Shown: positions 8,215 through 16,625, counted from the first letter of the stretch. The stretch is 64,000 nucleotides of DNA from Kitasatospora sp. MAA19 (GCF_029894125.1 NZ_JARXYZ010000017.1:62001-126000); one strand, 5' to 3'. The notes: generated by a model not told the origin, from the letters alone. Translations and numbers: made by a program.

Positions 8215-9294
8215 TCAGCAGCGCCCCCCGCCGAGCATGATCCGCGCGATCAGCTCCTGCCGGCTGCCCACCCCGGTCTTGCCGAACACCGACTTCAGGT
8301 GGTCCTGCACCGTGTACGGCGTCATCGCGAGCACCCGGGACACGTCCCGGGTGTCGCTGCCGCGCACCAGCAGCAGCGCCACCTCCTGCTCGCGGGCGGT
8401 CAGCCCGTACGCGGCCAGGTGGAGCGGCATCAGCTCGGCCGGCGAGGCGGGCGAGGCCACCACCGTCACCGTGTCCGCCGCCCCGCCGCCGCGCAGCGTG
8501 GAACCGTGCAGCAGGTACCAGCGGTCGTCCCGGGTCCGGACCCGCACCGGCGTCTGCGGCACGGTCAGCCCGTGCGCCGCCCGGCGGGCGTGCTCGGCGG
8601 CCATCGCCACGCTGGTCGGGACGGTGAGCGAGGTGGGGGTGGGGTCGGCCAGCCGGACGAGCAGCTCCTCGGCCGGTCCGGACAGCGCCTGCAGCCGGTT
8701 GTGCCGGTCGAGCACCAGCACTGCCGGCCCCGGATCCACCGCGTCCGGCGCCCCGGCCGGTACGTGGCACGCCCGCAGCGCGTTGCCCAGGTGCCGGGCG
8801 GCGGCGTCGGCGAGTTCACGCTGGCGCCCCAGGTACGGGCCGCGGTCCGGGACCCGCAGGAACGCCGCGCACCCCCACATCCCGCCCGCCGCGTCGAACA
8901 CCGCGCGCAGTTCGTCCCCGAATCCGGCCGGCGCGACCTGCTCCCGGTACCGCACGCTCTCCTGGAGCCGCCCCTTGGTCGCCCGGCTCAGCGTCTCGGC
9001 CTGCACCCCGCTGCGCCGGATCTTCGGAAAGGTCGCCAGATCGTCCGCCCACACCTCCAGCCGTACGGCCTGCTCGAACGCGGTCAGGCTGAGATCCTCG
9101 CTCTGCACCGAGTTCACCAGTCCGGTCGCCGGGTCCGCCGTGTGCCAGCACACCGCGTCGAACTCCAGTACCGGACGCAGCAGTTCGTCAGCCCGCCGGA
9201 ACACCTCCGGCGTCGTCAGCCCCGCCCCCGCGAGCTCCCGCATCCCCTCGATCGCCGACCGCGCCGCCACCCCACGACCCCCACGAAGTCCCAT
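8215..9294 (-). CDS. LuxR-family transcriptional regulator with sensor domain
   Basis: A 359-aa regulator. The N-terminal 180 residues form a GAF-like sensor (ELLRPVLEFDAVCWHTADPA). A PAS-like segment follows (VLVLDRHNRLQALSGPAEEL, about 190-280), and the C-terminus is a LuxR helix-turn-helix (LTAREQEVALLLVRG and PYTVQDHLKSVFGKTGV, about 290-350). This layout is common in stand-alone actinobacterial LuxR regulators that respond to small molecules or redox state. It ends about 180 nt before the small Cys-rich gene's start region. Targets cannot be read from the sequence. Confidence 0.88.
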   Translation of the reverse strand: MGLRGGRGVAARSAIEGMRELAGAGLTTPEVFRRADELLRPVLEFDAVCWHTADPATGLVNSVQSEDLSLTAFEQAVRLEVWADDLATFPKIRRSGVQAETLSRATKGRLQESVRYREQVAPAGFGDELRAVFDAAGGMWGCAAFLRVPDRGPYLGRQRELADAAARHLGNALRACHVPAGAPDAVDPGPAVLVLDRHNRLQALSGPAEELLVRLADPTPTSLTVPTSVAMAAEHARRAAHGLTVPQTPVRVRTRDDRWYLLHGSTLRGGGAADTVTVVASPASPAELMPLHLAAYGLTAREQEVALLLVRGSDTRDVSRVLAMTPYTVQDHLKSVFGKTGVGSRQELIARIMLGGGRC

Positions 9295-9371
9295 GGCGGG
9301 AAGCTAACACGCGGTTCGTACTCCCACCCATGGGCCGATCGGCGGGGTGCGACTCCTCCTCGGGACGGTCC

Positions 9372-9424
9372 GGCGCCTCCCCGGTCTCATCCTGACGTCC
9401 CGTCAGGATGAGACCGGGGAGGCG
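9372..9424. repeat. 24-bp perfect hairpin
   Basis: A perfect inverted repeat of 24 bp per arm (9372-9395 and 9401-9424) with a 5-nt loop. It lies upstream of the LuxR gene (minus strand) and 28 nt before a 23-codon ORF on the plus strand. Without a U-tract its role could be termination, protection of RNA or a leftover element end. Confidence 0.8.
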
Positions 9425-9452
9425 CGGAAACGCCTCAGGCCGGGAGGGAGTC

Positions 9453-9524
9453 CATGAAGGAGCTGACCGAGAAGACGGCCCGTCCGGGGCCGGCCGGGCC
9501 ACCCTCCCTCGACCAGGTCGCCTG
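9453..9524 (+). CDS. Possible 23-aa peptide ORF
   Basis: An ATG preceded by a strong GGGAGGGAG ribosome site opens a 23-codon frame (MKELTEKTARPGP, AGPPSLDQVA) that ends in TGA. It is framed by hairpins on both sides (9372-9424 and 9535-9560). No family is recognised. It may be a leader peptide, a tiny peptide gene or the 5' stump of a lost gene. Confidence 0.3.
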
Positions 9525-9534
9525 ACCCCACTTC

Positions 9535-9560
9535 GCCCTGGTTGACCCGTCAACCAGGGC
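9535..9560. terminator. Short hairpin after the 23-codon ORF
   Basis: An 11-bp perfect stem (9535-9545 with 9550-9560) and a 4-nt loop lie 10 nt after the stop of the small ORF. The position fits an intrinsic terminator, although no T-run follows, as is common in this group. Confidence 0.55.
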
Positions 9561-9596
9561 TCTGGCCGGCGACGTCCACCAGTGGTTGATGGCCCC

Positions 9597-9679
9597 GGTG
9601 GACGGTCAACCGGCCGTCCACCAGCCCGGCAACCACCCGGGAAGGGGCATGCCGACCGCGCCGAATGCGGTCGGCACGC
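9597..9679. repeat. Two more hairpins in a gene-free stretch
   Basis: A 9-bp stem (9597-9605 with 9614-9622) is followed by a 13-bp stem with one mismatch (9647-9659 with 9667-9679). Together with the stems at 9372-9424 and 9535-9560 this makes four hairpins in about 310 bp. I see no convincing gene between 9525 and 9894. Confidence 0.6.
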
Positions 9680-9894
9680 CCCTGCGGCGTGCGCGGATTG
9701 CCACCGTTGAGTCACGCCGAGCGATCGCGAGGGAAGTCCTGGCGGTGCTCGCCGTCTCCTACCTCTGCCACCACGTCATCGGCTGACCCCGCTCCCTCGG
9801 CCGGCGCCCGCTCCCCGTCGGCCAGGCATGACGAAGGGCCGCGCACCACCGGTGGGCGGTCTCCAGCGGTCGTCGCAACACGTGGTCGGTTTGA

Positions 9895-10160
9895 TCAGGC
9901 CGCGAGGAGTTCAGCCAGACGCTCGGCTGGGGTTTCCCAGCCGAGCGTCTTGCGTGGACGGCGGTTGAGCTGGTCGGCGACGGCGGCCAGGTGCTCCGGG
10001 GGTGGAGCGACAGGTCGGTGCCCTTGGGGAAGTACTGCCGCAGCAGGCCGTTCGTGTTCTCGTTCGAGCCGCGCTGCCAGGGGCTGGCCGGGTCGCAGAA
10101 GTAGACCGGGACGTCGGTGGCGAGGGTGAACTCGCCGTGCCGTGCCATCTCGCTGCCCTG
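9895..10160 (-). pseudogene. IS30-family transposase, C-terminal remnant with frameshift
   Basis: The minus strand first reads EMARHGEFTLATDVPVYFCD, then PASPWQRGSNENTNGLLRQY and FPKGTDLS. It then continues in another frame as EHLAAVADQLNRRPRKTLGW and ETPAERLAELLAA. Together this is the end of an IS30-type DDE transposase, including the catalytic-Glu region (SNENTNGLLRQY). The frame change near 10005 and the loss of everything upstream show it is dead. No terminal inverted repeats could be assigned. Confidence 0.85.
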
Positions 10161-10504
10161 AGGAAGCGGTTCGGAGAGGGCGATGCTCGGCCGCTACAAC
10201 GTCACTGCCTCCACCCGCTTCGCGACCCGGAAGGCCCTGACCTGGACGAGGACGACGACGGCCGGGAATGAGCCTCATCTCAGGAGCAAACCGACGAGCT
10301 GATCAGGTTGCGGGTGGCCCAGGGCGCCCGCGTTCAGGGCAAAATCCCAGCCGGACGAGTCGGACCCACGCCCGCGGCCCTTCCGTGATCGCGAGACTCG
10401 CTGTTGTGATCAACGACGATCAGTGGTGAGACAGAGCACTGCAGGCGACACCTGCCTCGGCGCGCCTCTCGCCCTCGCGTGCACTGAGAGTGATCAACTA
10501 GGGC
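10161..10504. other. Gene-free stretch between IS30 remnant and acetyltransferase
   Basis: No intact gene is seen. A short plus-strand frame ending near 10271 in an acidic tail (PDLDEDDDGRE) could be the tail of a lost gene. The last 120 bp are less GC-rich and presumably hold the acetyltransferase promoter, but no clear -35/-10 pair stands out. Confidence 0.4.
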
Positions 10505-11068
10505 ATGGCATCGTCCTGGTCCGGCAAACGGGTGCGCCTGCGCGCTATCGAACCCGACGATTGGACGGCGTTCGCGCGCTTCGCTGACGCTGACGGTTAC
10601 GGGCAGGGCCGGACCCGGCTGGACCTGCCGCGGTCCGCCGAGAGCTATCGTGCCTGGGCGCAGGGGCAAGCCGTTGCCGAGTGCGATGACGACCGTTTCC
10701 GGTTGGCAGTCGAAGCGACGGCCACGGGAGAGCTGGTCGGCACGGTCGGCTCACATCGCACCGGCCGTCCATCGGGCTGGTTCGAGTTCGATGTCACGAT
10801 CGGCGCTGAGCACCGACGCAAGGGCTATGCGGCGGAAGCCGTGGTGCTGCTGCTGCGCTTCATGTTCGCCGAGCGGCGCTATCACAAATGCCTGGCGGCG
10901 GTCTTGGCCGACAACGGGGCATCGCTGGCACTCTTTCGTCGGCTCGGCTTCACCGAGGAGGGGCGCCTGCGGAAACACGTCTTCTCCGCCGGCCGGCACC
11001 ACGACCTTGTCATGATGGGCATGCTCGTCGACGAGTTCGACCGGCGACACGCGATGAGCGAACCGTGA
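10505..11068 (+). CDS. GNAT-family N-acetyltransferase
   Basis: A 187-aa protein of the RimJ/RimL-like GNAT group. The N-terminus (GKRVRLRAIEPDDWTAFARF) is the usual first strand and helix. The acetyl-CoA-binding loop appears as EHRRKGYAAEAVVLLLRFMF (about residues 100-120, R-x-x-G-x-A form), followed by NGASLALFRRLGFTEEGRLR. These enzymes acetylate amino groups of proteins, antibiotics or small molecules, and the target is not evident here. It is convergent with the RiPP-linked P450; a role in that pathway is possible but unsupported. Confidence 0.85.
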   Translation: MASSWSGKRVRLRAIEPDDWTAFARFADADGYGQGRTRLDLPRSAESYRAWAQGQAVAECDDDRFRLAVEATATGELVGTVGSHRTGRPSGWFEFDVTIGAEHRRKGYAAEAVVLLLRFMFAERRYHKCLAAVLADNGASLALFRRLGFTEEGRLRKHVFSAGRHHDLVMMGMLVDEFDRRHAMSEP

Positions 11069-11164
11069 GCCGGTCATACGATCACGTGTGGAACGGCACG
11101 CGGACCTGATCAACGTTCGCTGCTCGCGGGTGGAGGCGACCTGTCACCGAAAGCGGGACTGCCC

Positions 11165-12466
11165 TCAGTCGCGCACGGTGGCACGCAGGCGCAGGCCGGC
11201 GGTCGCGAGACCTTCGAAGGTGGTGACCTGGTAGCTGGGTTCCGGTCCGGGCGGCTCGCTCACGTGGTAGCGGCGGGCGATCTGCGCGGTCAGGAGGGTG
11301 AGCATGGCCATGGCCAGAGCGGCTCCCTCGCAGCCGTGCGGCCCGGTACCGAAGGCGAGGAAGACCCCCGGTTTCGCCGGTGAGCCCGAATCATCGAGCC
11401 AGCGCTCGGGCCGGAACCGGTCCGGCTCGGAGTGTTCCCGTGCGTCGCGGTGGGCGGTGTAGGGGCAGACGAGAACGGTGGACCCGGCGTCGATGGTGTA
11501 GCCGGCGAGCCGAGTCTGTTGCGTGGCGCGCCGGGTCAGCAGCCAGCTCGGGGGGTGCAGTCGGAGCACCTCGCGAACCAGTGCCTGGGTGTATTGCAGG
11601 CTGTCGAGGTGGGTGCTGGTCGTCGCGGCCGGGTCCGTGGGCAGCGAGGAGGCTTCGGCCGCGATGCGGTCCGCTGCCCGGGGGTACCGGGCCAGGTGGA
11701 GCAGGATCCATCCGGCTGCCCTGGAAGGTGTCTCGAAGGTGGCGACGGTGATTCCGGGGAGGGTGTCGAGGACGGCCTCTTCCGGCAGTAGGCCGTAGCG
11801 GGGGGAGGGCCGGAGCATGTGTCCCAGCGCGTCGTCACCGAGCCGGCCCGATGAACGGCGTCGGCGGACGATCGGCCGCAACGCGTTGGTGAAGGCGACT
11901 TGCTGCCGTGTGCGGAAGCGCCGTGCCGACGTGGGGACCCAGCGCGGCCATACCCAGCGCGAGGGGCGTACGAGCAGCTCCCGGGCCACGAAGAGCTGCC
12001 AGGCGAAGGGCAGCAGAGCGGGAGCGTCCTCGGAGAAGAGGTAGCGCACGCCGACCTCTGCCAGGACGGGCCGGACGACGGGCAGAATCTCGACGTCCCG
12101 GCCCGTGGGCCACTGGTCGGCGAATCGAGCGGTGCCGGGCGCGATCTCACCGATCCGGGCCGCAACCGCCTGCGGGCGTAGTCCGCGCATGCGGGCGGCG
12201 CGGGCGTGCGAATGCTCCTCGGGCGTCGGCGCGCTGTTGGCCCGCTTCAACGGTGGGAAGAGGGGCGAGGGCGGCTTGGGGAAGTCCTGCGCGCGGTGCA
12301 GGACTTCTTCGCACGGGCCAGCCGTAGCGACTACGTAGGCACCCGGCTCCAGCTGCCAGACGTCGCCGCATTCGTCAGCGCCACGGCGCGCCAGTGCCAG
12401 CCGGTCGCGGCTCCAGGCCGCGAAGCTGCCTTCGGGCAACCGCGGCGGCTCATTCATTCGGCCCAT
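11165..12466 (-). CDS. Cytochrome P450, candidate RiPP cross-linking enzyme
   Basis: A full-length P450, 433 aa from the ATG at 12466, which has AGGGG at ribosome-site distance. A GTG at 12547 is possible but lies inside a hairpin. Motifs are complete: I-helix TVATFETPSRAAGW, K-helix EVLRLHPP with ExxR, the meander PDRFRPERWL, and haem loop FGTGPHGCEG. The I-helix has Thr where the usual second Gly is found. The gene follows a 30-codon peptide gene with only a hairpin between them. This arrangement is typical of short peptides whose aromatic side chains are cross-linked by a partner P450, such as biarylitides, cittilins, atropopeptides and cihunamides. The peptide partner and cross-linking activity are inferred from context. 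Confidence 0.88.
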   Translation of the reverse strand: MGRMNEPPRLPEGSFAAWSRDRLALARRGADECGDVWQLEPGAYVVATAGPCEEVLHRAQDFPKPPSPLFPPLKRANSAPTPEEHSHARAARMRGLRPQAVAARIGEIAPGTARFADQWPTGRDVEILPVVRPVLAEVGVRYLFSEDAPALLPFAWQLFVARELLVRPSRWVWPRWVPTSARRFRTRQQVAFTNALRPIVRRRRSSGRLGDDALGHMLRPSPRYGLLPEEAVLDTLPGITVATFETPSRAAGWILLHLARYPRAADRIAAEASSLPTDPAATTSTHLDSLQYTQALVREVLRLHPPSWLLTRRATQQTRLAGYTIDAGSTVLVCPYTAHRDAREHSEPDRFRPERWLDDSGSPAKPGVFLAFGTGPHGCEGAALAMAMLTLLTAQIARRYHVSEPPGPEPSYQVTTFEGLATAGLRLRATVRD

Positions 12467-12525
12467 GAGATCGCCCCTGGCGCTCGTACCCGTCCAGGCC
12501 GATATCGCCGGCAGCATGGCCAGGA

Positions 12526-12555
12526 GCCGGCGGGTGCCCGGGAGCACCCGCCGGC
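12526..12555 (-). terminator. Hairpin between peptide gene and P450
   Basis: A perfect 12-bp stem (12526-12537 with 12544-12555) with a 6-nt loop begins 8 nt after the peptide stop codon. Such hairpins often let most transcripts stop after the precursor gene, so that more peptide than enzyme is made. Partial readthrough would supply the P450. Confidence 0.75.
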
Positions 12556-12562
12556 AGTGCGG

Positions 12563-12655
12563 TCACAGCTTGTCGGCGGACGTACCCCAGTCGTGGGCCC
12601 CGTACGCACCGTAGTTGCGCGTGAAAGACAGCTTTCGGAGCAGCTTGGCGATCAT
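12563..12655 (-). CDS. Candidate RiPP precursor peptide (30 aa)
   Basis: A 30-codon gene with a strong GAGAGGAG site 7 nt before the ATG. The peptide reads MIAKLLRKLSFTR followed by NYGAYGAHDWGTSADKL. The first part is basic and amphipathic, as in leader segments. The second carries Tyr15, Tyr18, His21 and Trp23 separated by Gly, Ala and Asp, a spacing suited to aromatic cross-links. It sits directly before an intact P450 on the same strand. No transporter or protease gene is adjacent. Size, layout and partner enzyme fit P450-modified RiPPs; whether the last seven residues remain in the product is unknown. Confidence 0.75.
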   Translation of the reverse strand: MIAKLLRKLSFTRNYGAYGAHDWGTSADKL

Positions 12656-12760
12656 GGTGCACTCCTCTCGCCCGTGTTCAGCACCAAGTACTGTAAACAC
12701 CGCATATGTCATATTTTAGAACATCAGCCGCGGCCTGGAAATAAGGCGCGTGCTCGCAGC
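12656..12760 (-). promoter_or_regulatory. AT-rich upstream region of the peptide gene
   Basis: Between 12,690 and 12,726 the sequence drops sharply in GC (runs such as TAAAATATGACATATG on the minus strand), which is unusual here. It likely holds the promoter for the peptide gene. A TACAGT hexamer near 12690 could be a -10 element, but a matching -35 is not clear. Confidence 0.4.
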
Positions 12761-12897
12761 CGCATACGACCCTCGCGGTGAACGACGCCCTCGGCATCCA
12801 CGTGCCCGCAGGGCAGTTCGAAGTCGAACTCGGTCTGCAGGTCAGCCTCGTCGGGCGCCGGCAGCACACCACCGGTCCCCTGCGGGCCCTGCGGGGG

Positions 12898-13670
12898 TCA
12901 CCAGCCGACGGGCAGGGTGCGGGGAGCCCGGGTGATCTGGCCGCGTTTCCAGTCGGGTGCACCGGCCGGGTGGAGGGTCGGGAGGTGGGTGACGAGGCCG
13001 GACAGGGCTTCCTGGAGCTGGACGCGGGCGAGTTGCGCGCCGACGCAGAAGTGGGCGCCGTGCCTGAAGGACAGGTGTGACGGGGTGTCCCGGGTGAGGT
13101 CGAGCAGGTCGGGCCGGTGGTGGACGCGCTCGTCGTGATTGGCCGAGGAGGTCAGTGCGATCACCGCCTCGCCCTCCCGGACCGTCACGCCGCCCAGCAC
13201 CACGTCCTCGGTGCTGACCCGGAGGTTGGCGCCCACGGTGGCCTGCGCGTACCGCAGGAGCTCCTCGACCGCACCGGGGATCAACGCGGGCTCGCGGCAT
13301 AGGAGTTCGTAGCGCTCGGGCTGCTCCAGCAGCAAGTGGACCAGGCCGGCGAGGTAGCCGGTCATCTCGTCCACGGCCGCCATCACCTCGGCGTCCGTCA
13401 TGGCGGTGACGCTGCGCATCGCGTCGTCCCAGGCGTCGAGTCGGTCGCCGTCCACGCGGGGTGTCCCCAGCAGGTCGCAGATGACGGTCAGGGGGAGCGG
13501 CCGGGTGAAGTGCGCGACGAGGTCGGCGGGGCGCGGGCGCGGGGCCAGTGCGGTCAGCAGGTCGTGCGTCAGGAGGGCGATGGCGTGGCGCATCGCCTCC
13601 GCCCGGCGGGCGTTGAGCGCGGGCGCGACCAGTCGGCGCAGCCGGGAGTGGTCGGGCGGCCCGCAGCGGC
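12898..13670 (-). pseudogene. Cytochrome P450 fragment lacking N-terminus and I-helix
   Basis: The frame carries PDHSRLRRLVAPALNARRAE (helix C region) and the D-G helices up to MTGYLAGLV. It then jumps straight to HLLLEQPERYELL and the K-helix EELLRY. About 50 residues including the I-helix with its oxygen-activating acid/Thr pair are missing, yet the frame is kept. The haem loop FRHGAHFCVG and the end are present. The N-terminal 90 or so residues are replaced by a methyltransferase fragment in another frame. It is therefore doubly defective. Confidence 0.85.
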
Positions 13671-13830
13671 AGCGCCAACCGGCCCGTCCCGATGCCGAGT
13701 TCGAGGACGGGTCCGGCGCTGGCGAGGGCGGCGAGGGCGTCGACGGTCGCCGGGCTCACGCCGGGTTTCGCGAACCAGCGGTCGTAGGTGTCGGCGAACT
13801 CGGTGGCGTAGCCGGGCCGGGGGGGCGAGG
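13670..13830 (-). pseudogene. N-terminal fragment of a SAM-dependent methyltransferase
   Basis: The minus strand encodes GYATEFADTYDRWFAKPG, then VDALAALASAGPVLELGIGT and GRLALPLRA. This is the first third of a class I methyltransferase, with motif I (VLELGIGTGRLALPL) that binds SAM. At about 13670 the sequence changes into the P450 fragment in another frame. On its other side, at about 13830, it is joined to transposase sequence. Nothing of the catalytic half remains. Confidence 0.75.
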
Positions 13831-14843
13831 GGTCGGGGGCTGAGGTTGAGCAGGCGGCGGAGGTTGAGGGCGGCGGCGCGGTGGTGGAGCCAGGTGTCGT
13901 TCTCGATGACGCCGCGGTAGGGGACACGACGGTTGCCTTTGGCGACGAGCCAGGCGATGGCGCGTTCCACCGGTGGCCGCCAGCGGCGGTACTCGGCCTG
14001 CCAGTCCTGGCTGGTGGCGGCCTGGTCGCGGGCGGCTTTGAGCAGGTCGTACCTGGCGTGGACGGCGAAGTTGCGTCCGGTCTTGGAGCGGGTGCAGCGG
14101 TCCTTGAGCGGGCAAGTGGCGCAGAGTTTCTTGAACTGGGCCTGGCGTGCGCCGTTCGCCTGGGTCCGGCCGAGCGGGACGGTGTGTCCGGTGGGGCAGG
14201 TGACCTGGCCCTGCTCGGTGTCGACGGTGAAGTCGTCGGCGGTGAACCCGCCAGGGACAGCCGGCTTGGGCGGCGGCGACTTCAGGACCGGGTCGTGGCA
14301 CTGGGCCTGGAGGTGTTCGCGCCGGTCGCCGGTGCCGTAGGCGGAGTCGCCGAGCACGGTGACCGGTAGCTCCTCCTCCGCGAGGAGGTCGCGGGCGACT
14401 GTGGCCTCGTGGTTGCCGGCGCCGCTGCCGGCGGTCAGCGCGACATCGGTGAACAGCCCGGTCTCGGGCTCGAAGGCCACATGCGCGCGGTAGCCCTCCT
14501 GGTGGCGGGTCCGGTTCTTGTGGATGTGGCGCGCTTCGGGGTCGACCGTGGAGACCGTGCGGTCGTAAACGGTGCGCCGGGCGATCTGCCAGCGCCCGTC
14601 ACGGCTGTCGCTGTCGTCGGCGGGTTCCACATCCTGGCCCGCGACCAGTGCCAGCAGGCCGACTGCGTTCGCCGCGGCTTCCCCCAGTTCCTGCTCGGGT
14701 AGTCGACCCAGCAGGTTCAGCGCATCACGGACCAGGACGTCGACCAGGTCGGCGCGGGCCCGCTCGTCGTTCCAGGCGATCTTCGGTTTGCCGGGGTCGG
14801 TGTAGTCGTGGGCGGTGCACCAGGGCAGCGGTCCGCTCGGCAT
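13830..14843 (-). pseudogene. IS1182-like transposase remnant
   Basis: About 330 residues of a DDE transposase remain. They begin near AHDYTDPGKPKIAWNDERAR and run through TVSTVDPEARHIHKNRTRHQ and the Asp region VTVLGDSAYGTGDRREHL. A Cys cluster follows (CATCPLKDRCTRSKTGRNF), then the catalytic-Glu region WRPPVERAIAWLVAKG. The N-terminal third is missing and the end is cut at about 13830, where methyltransferase sequence begins. The IS1182-type assignment rests on the late Cys cluster and the VER-AW motif. No terminal repeats were found. Confidence 0.75.
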
Positions 14844-14876
14844 GGGGGACCTCGCGGATGACCCGGCGGATCGCCC

Positions 14877-15060
14877 CCGTCGGTGCCGGAGCCGCCGCTG
14901 AGGGCGGACTCGTCGAAGGCCATGCCGCCGCGCAGCAGGTCCTCCTTGATCACGGCTTCCCGGGGCACCTCGGGGAAGCGCTGCATGAGGTCCTCGACGA
15001 GCGCGGTGCGGCTGCGGCCCTGGGTCTCCCTGTGCTGCTCCGTCCTTCCTGGCCCCGCTC
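14877..15060 (-). pseudogene. N-terminal fragment, possibly of a radical SAM protein
   Basis: The minus strand reads RTALVEDLMQRFPEVPREAV then IKEDLLRGGMAFDESALSG before entering unrelated sequence. This resembles the N-terminus of a group of actinobacterial radical SAM proteins (form EDLMARFP-VPREAVVKEDLLRGG-AF). The Cys cluster that would prove it is absent. No good start codon is identified. The identification comes from memory of the family and is tentative. Confidence 0.4.
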
Positions 15061-15425
15061 CATCACGGGGTCGGGTCCAGTGTTCTCCCCCCTTACACCC
15101 GGGAGTTCCCGCCGGTGGGTCGGGGAAGATCACCCCGCCTGTGGCGGGCCGGGCGGGTCTATGCATGAGGAGGGCGTGGTTCAACCGCGATAAGCACGCA
15201 CGTTCACCTGATCGGGTGTAGAAGATCGTCCGGAGCGTTTCCGGGCCTGCCTTCACACCTACCGTTGGGGACCGAGCGAGACGGGGGCGTGTTTCGAAGA
15301 TCGCCTTCCCCATGGGCGACCTGACATCCAGTCATATCGTGCGATTTCATCAGAGGAGGCTCCATGCCCCTGTGCACCAGACCGGAGACACCCCCGGAGC
15401 GCGCCGTCGCCGTGGCGGTGGGGTC

Positions 15426-16610
15426 ATGAACTCCACGGCGATGGAGCGGGTCCTGCGCGGACCGAGCGGATTGGGCACCGCGGGCCTCTACCCGGCGCCG
15501 GGTGCGTCGGCGCCCGGTGCGGGTGACGCTGCGCCCAGTGCTCCCGTGCCGAACCTCCCGTCGTCCGGCACTCCTTCGTTCGGCAGCCCTTCGTCCGGTA
15601 CTCCTACGCCGAGCGGTGCCAAGCCGAAGCCCGGCGACCCCATTCCGGGCCTCTACCACCACCCGGTGGCCGAGCCCGACCCCGTACGGGTGGAGGAGCT
15701 CAGCCTCAAGATCAAGGCCTGGGCGCTGGACGAGGTCGAGCTGTACCCGCCGGACTGGGAGGACCAGTTCGACGGCTTCTCGACCGGCCGCTACATGGTG
15801 GCCTGCCACCCCGACGCGCCCAGCGTCGACCACCTGATGCTCGCCGCCCGGCTCATGGTGGCCGAGAACGCGGTCGACGACTGCTACTGCGAGGATCACG
15901 GCGGCTCGCCGGTCGGCCTCGGCGGGCGCCTGCTGCTGGCGCACACCGCGCTCGACGCGCTGCACACCACGGCGGAGTACCAGACGCCCTGGGAGGCCTC
16001 GCTGGACGAGGACGCCCCCCGGCGGGCGTACCGCTCCGCGATGGAGTACTTCACCCGCGCGTCCACGCCCTCCCAGTCGGACCGGTTCCGGCACGACATG
16101 GCCCGGCTGCACCTCGGCTACCTCGCCGAGGCGTCCTGGGCCGAGACGGAGCACGTCCCGCAGGTGTGGGAGTACCTGGCGATGCGCCAGTTCAACAACT
16201 TCCGCCCCTGCCCGACGATCACGGACACCGTCGGCGGCTACGAGCTGCCCGCCGAACTGCACGCGCTGCCCGCCGTGCAGCGGGTGATCGCACTGGCCGG
16301 CAACGCCACCACCATCGTCAACGACCTGTACTCGTACACCAAGGAGCTGTCCACCCCCGGACTGCACCTGAACCTGCCCGTGGTGATCTCCGAACGCGAG
16401 GACTGCTCGCGCCGGGACGGGTACCTGAAGGCGGTCGAGGTCCACAACGACCTGATGCACGCCTTCGAGGCCGAGGCGGCCGCGCTGGCGGCGGCCTGTC
16501 CCGTCCCGACGCTCGTCCGGTTCCTGCGCGGCGTGTCCGCGTGGCTCGACGGCAACCACTTCTGGCACCAGACCAATTCCTTCCGCTACACCCTGCCCGA
16601 CTTCTGGTAA
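15426..16610 (+). CDS. 2-methylisoborneol synthase (terpene cyclase)
   Basis: A 394-aa class I terpene synthase closely resembling SCO7700, which cyclises 2-methylgeranyl diphosphate to the earthy odorant 2-methylisoborneol. The Asp-rich motif is the 2-MIB-type DDCYCED near residue 151, and the NSE motif is NDLYSYTKE near 299. Signature stretches such as GRYMVACHPDAP and MRQFNNFRPCPTITDT are present. The N-terminal 75 residues form a Pro/Gly/Ser-rich tail, as in relatives. The start at ATG 15426 is chosen because the longer frame from 15312 reads into Arg-rich, non-homologous sequence. It forms an operon with the methyltransferase 70 nt downstream. The cyclic-nucleotide-binding gene usually upstream is missing. 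Confidence 0.93.
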   Translation: MNSTAMERVLRGPSGLGTAGLYPAPGASAPGAGDAAPSAPVPNLPSSGTPSFGSPSSGTPTPSGAKPKPGDPIPGLYHHPVAEPDPVRVEELSLKIKAWALDEVELYPPDWEDQFDGFSTGRYMVACHPDAPSVDHLMLAARLMVAENAVDDCYCEDHGGSPVGLGGRLLLAHTALDALHTTAEYQTPWEASLDEDAPRRAYRSAMEYFTRASTPSQSDRFRHDMARLHLGYLAEASWAETEHVPQVWEYLAMRQFNNFRPCPTITDTVGGYELPAELHALPAVQRVIALAGNATTIVNDLYSYTKELSTPGLHLNLPVVISEREDCSRRDGYLKAVEVHNDLMHAFEAEAAALAAACPVPTLVRFLRGVSAWLDGNHFWHQTNSFRYTLPDFW

Positions 16611-16625
16611 CCACCGTTCTCCGGT

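Noticed and set aside
9586..9786. A 66-codon plus-strand frame with a TTG/ATG start
   Set aside because: No ribosome site, it runs through two hairpins, and the peptide resembles no family.
10505..11068. The acetyltransferase as part of the RiPP locus
   Set aside because: It is convergent, separated from the P450, and has no feature linking it to the peptide.
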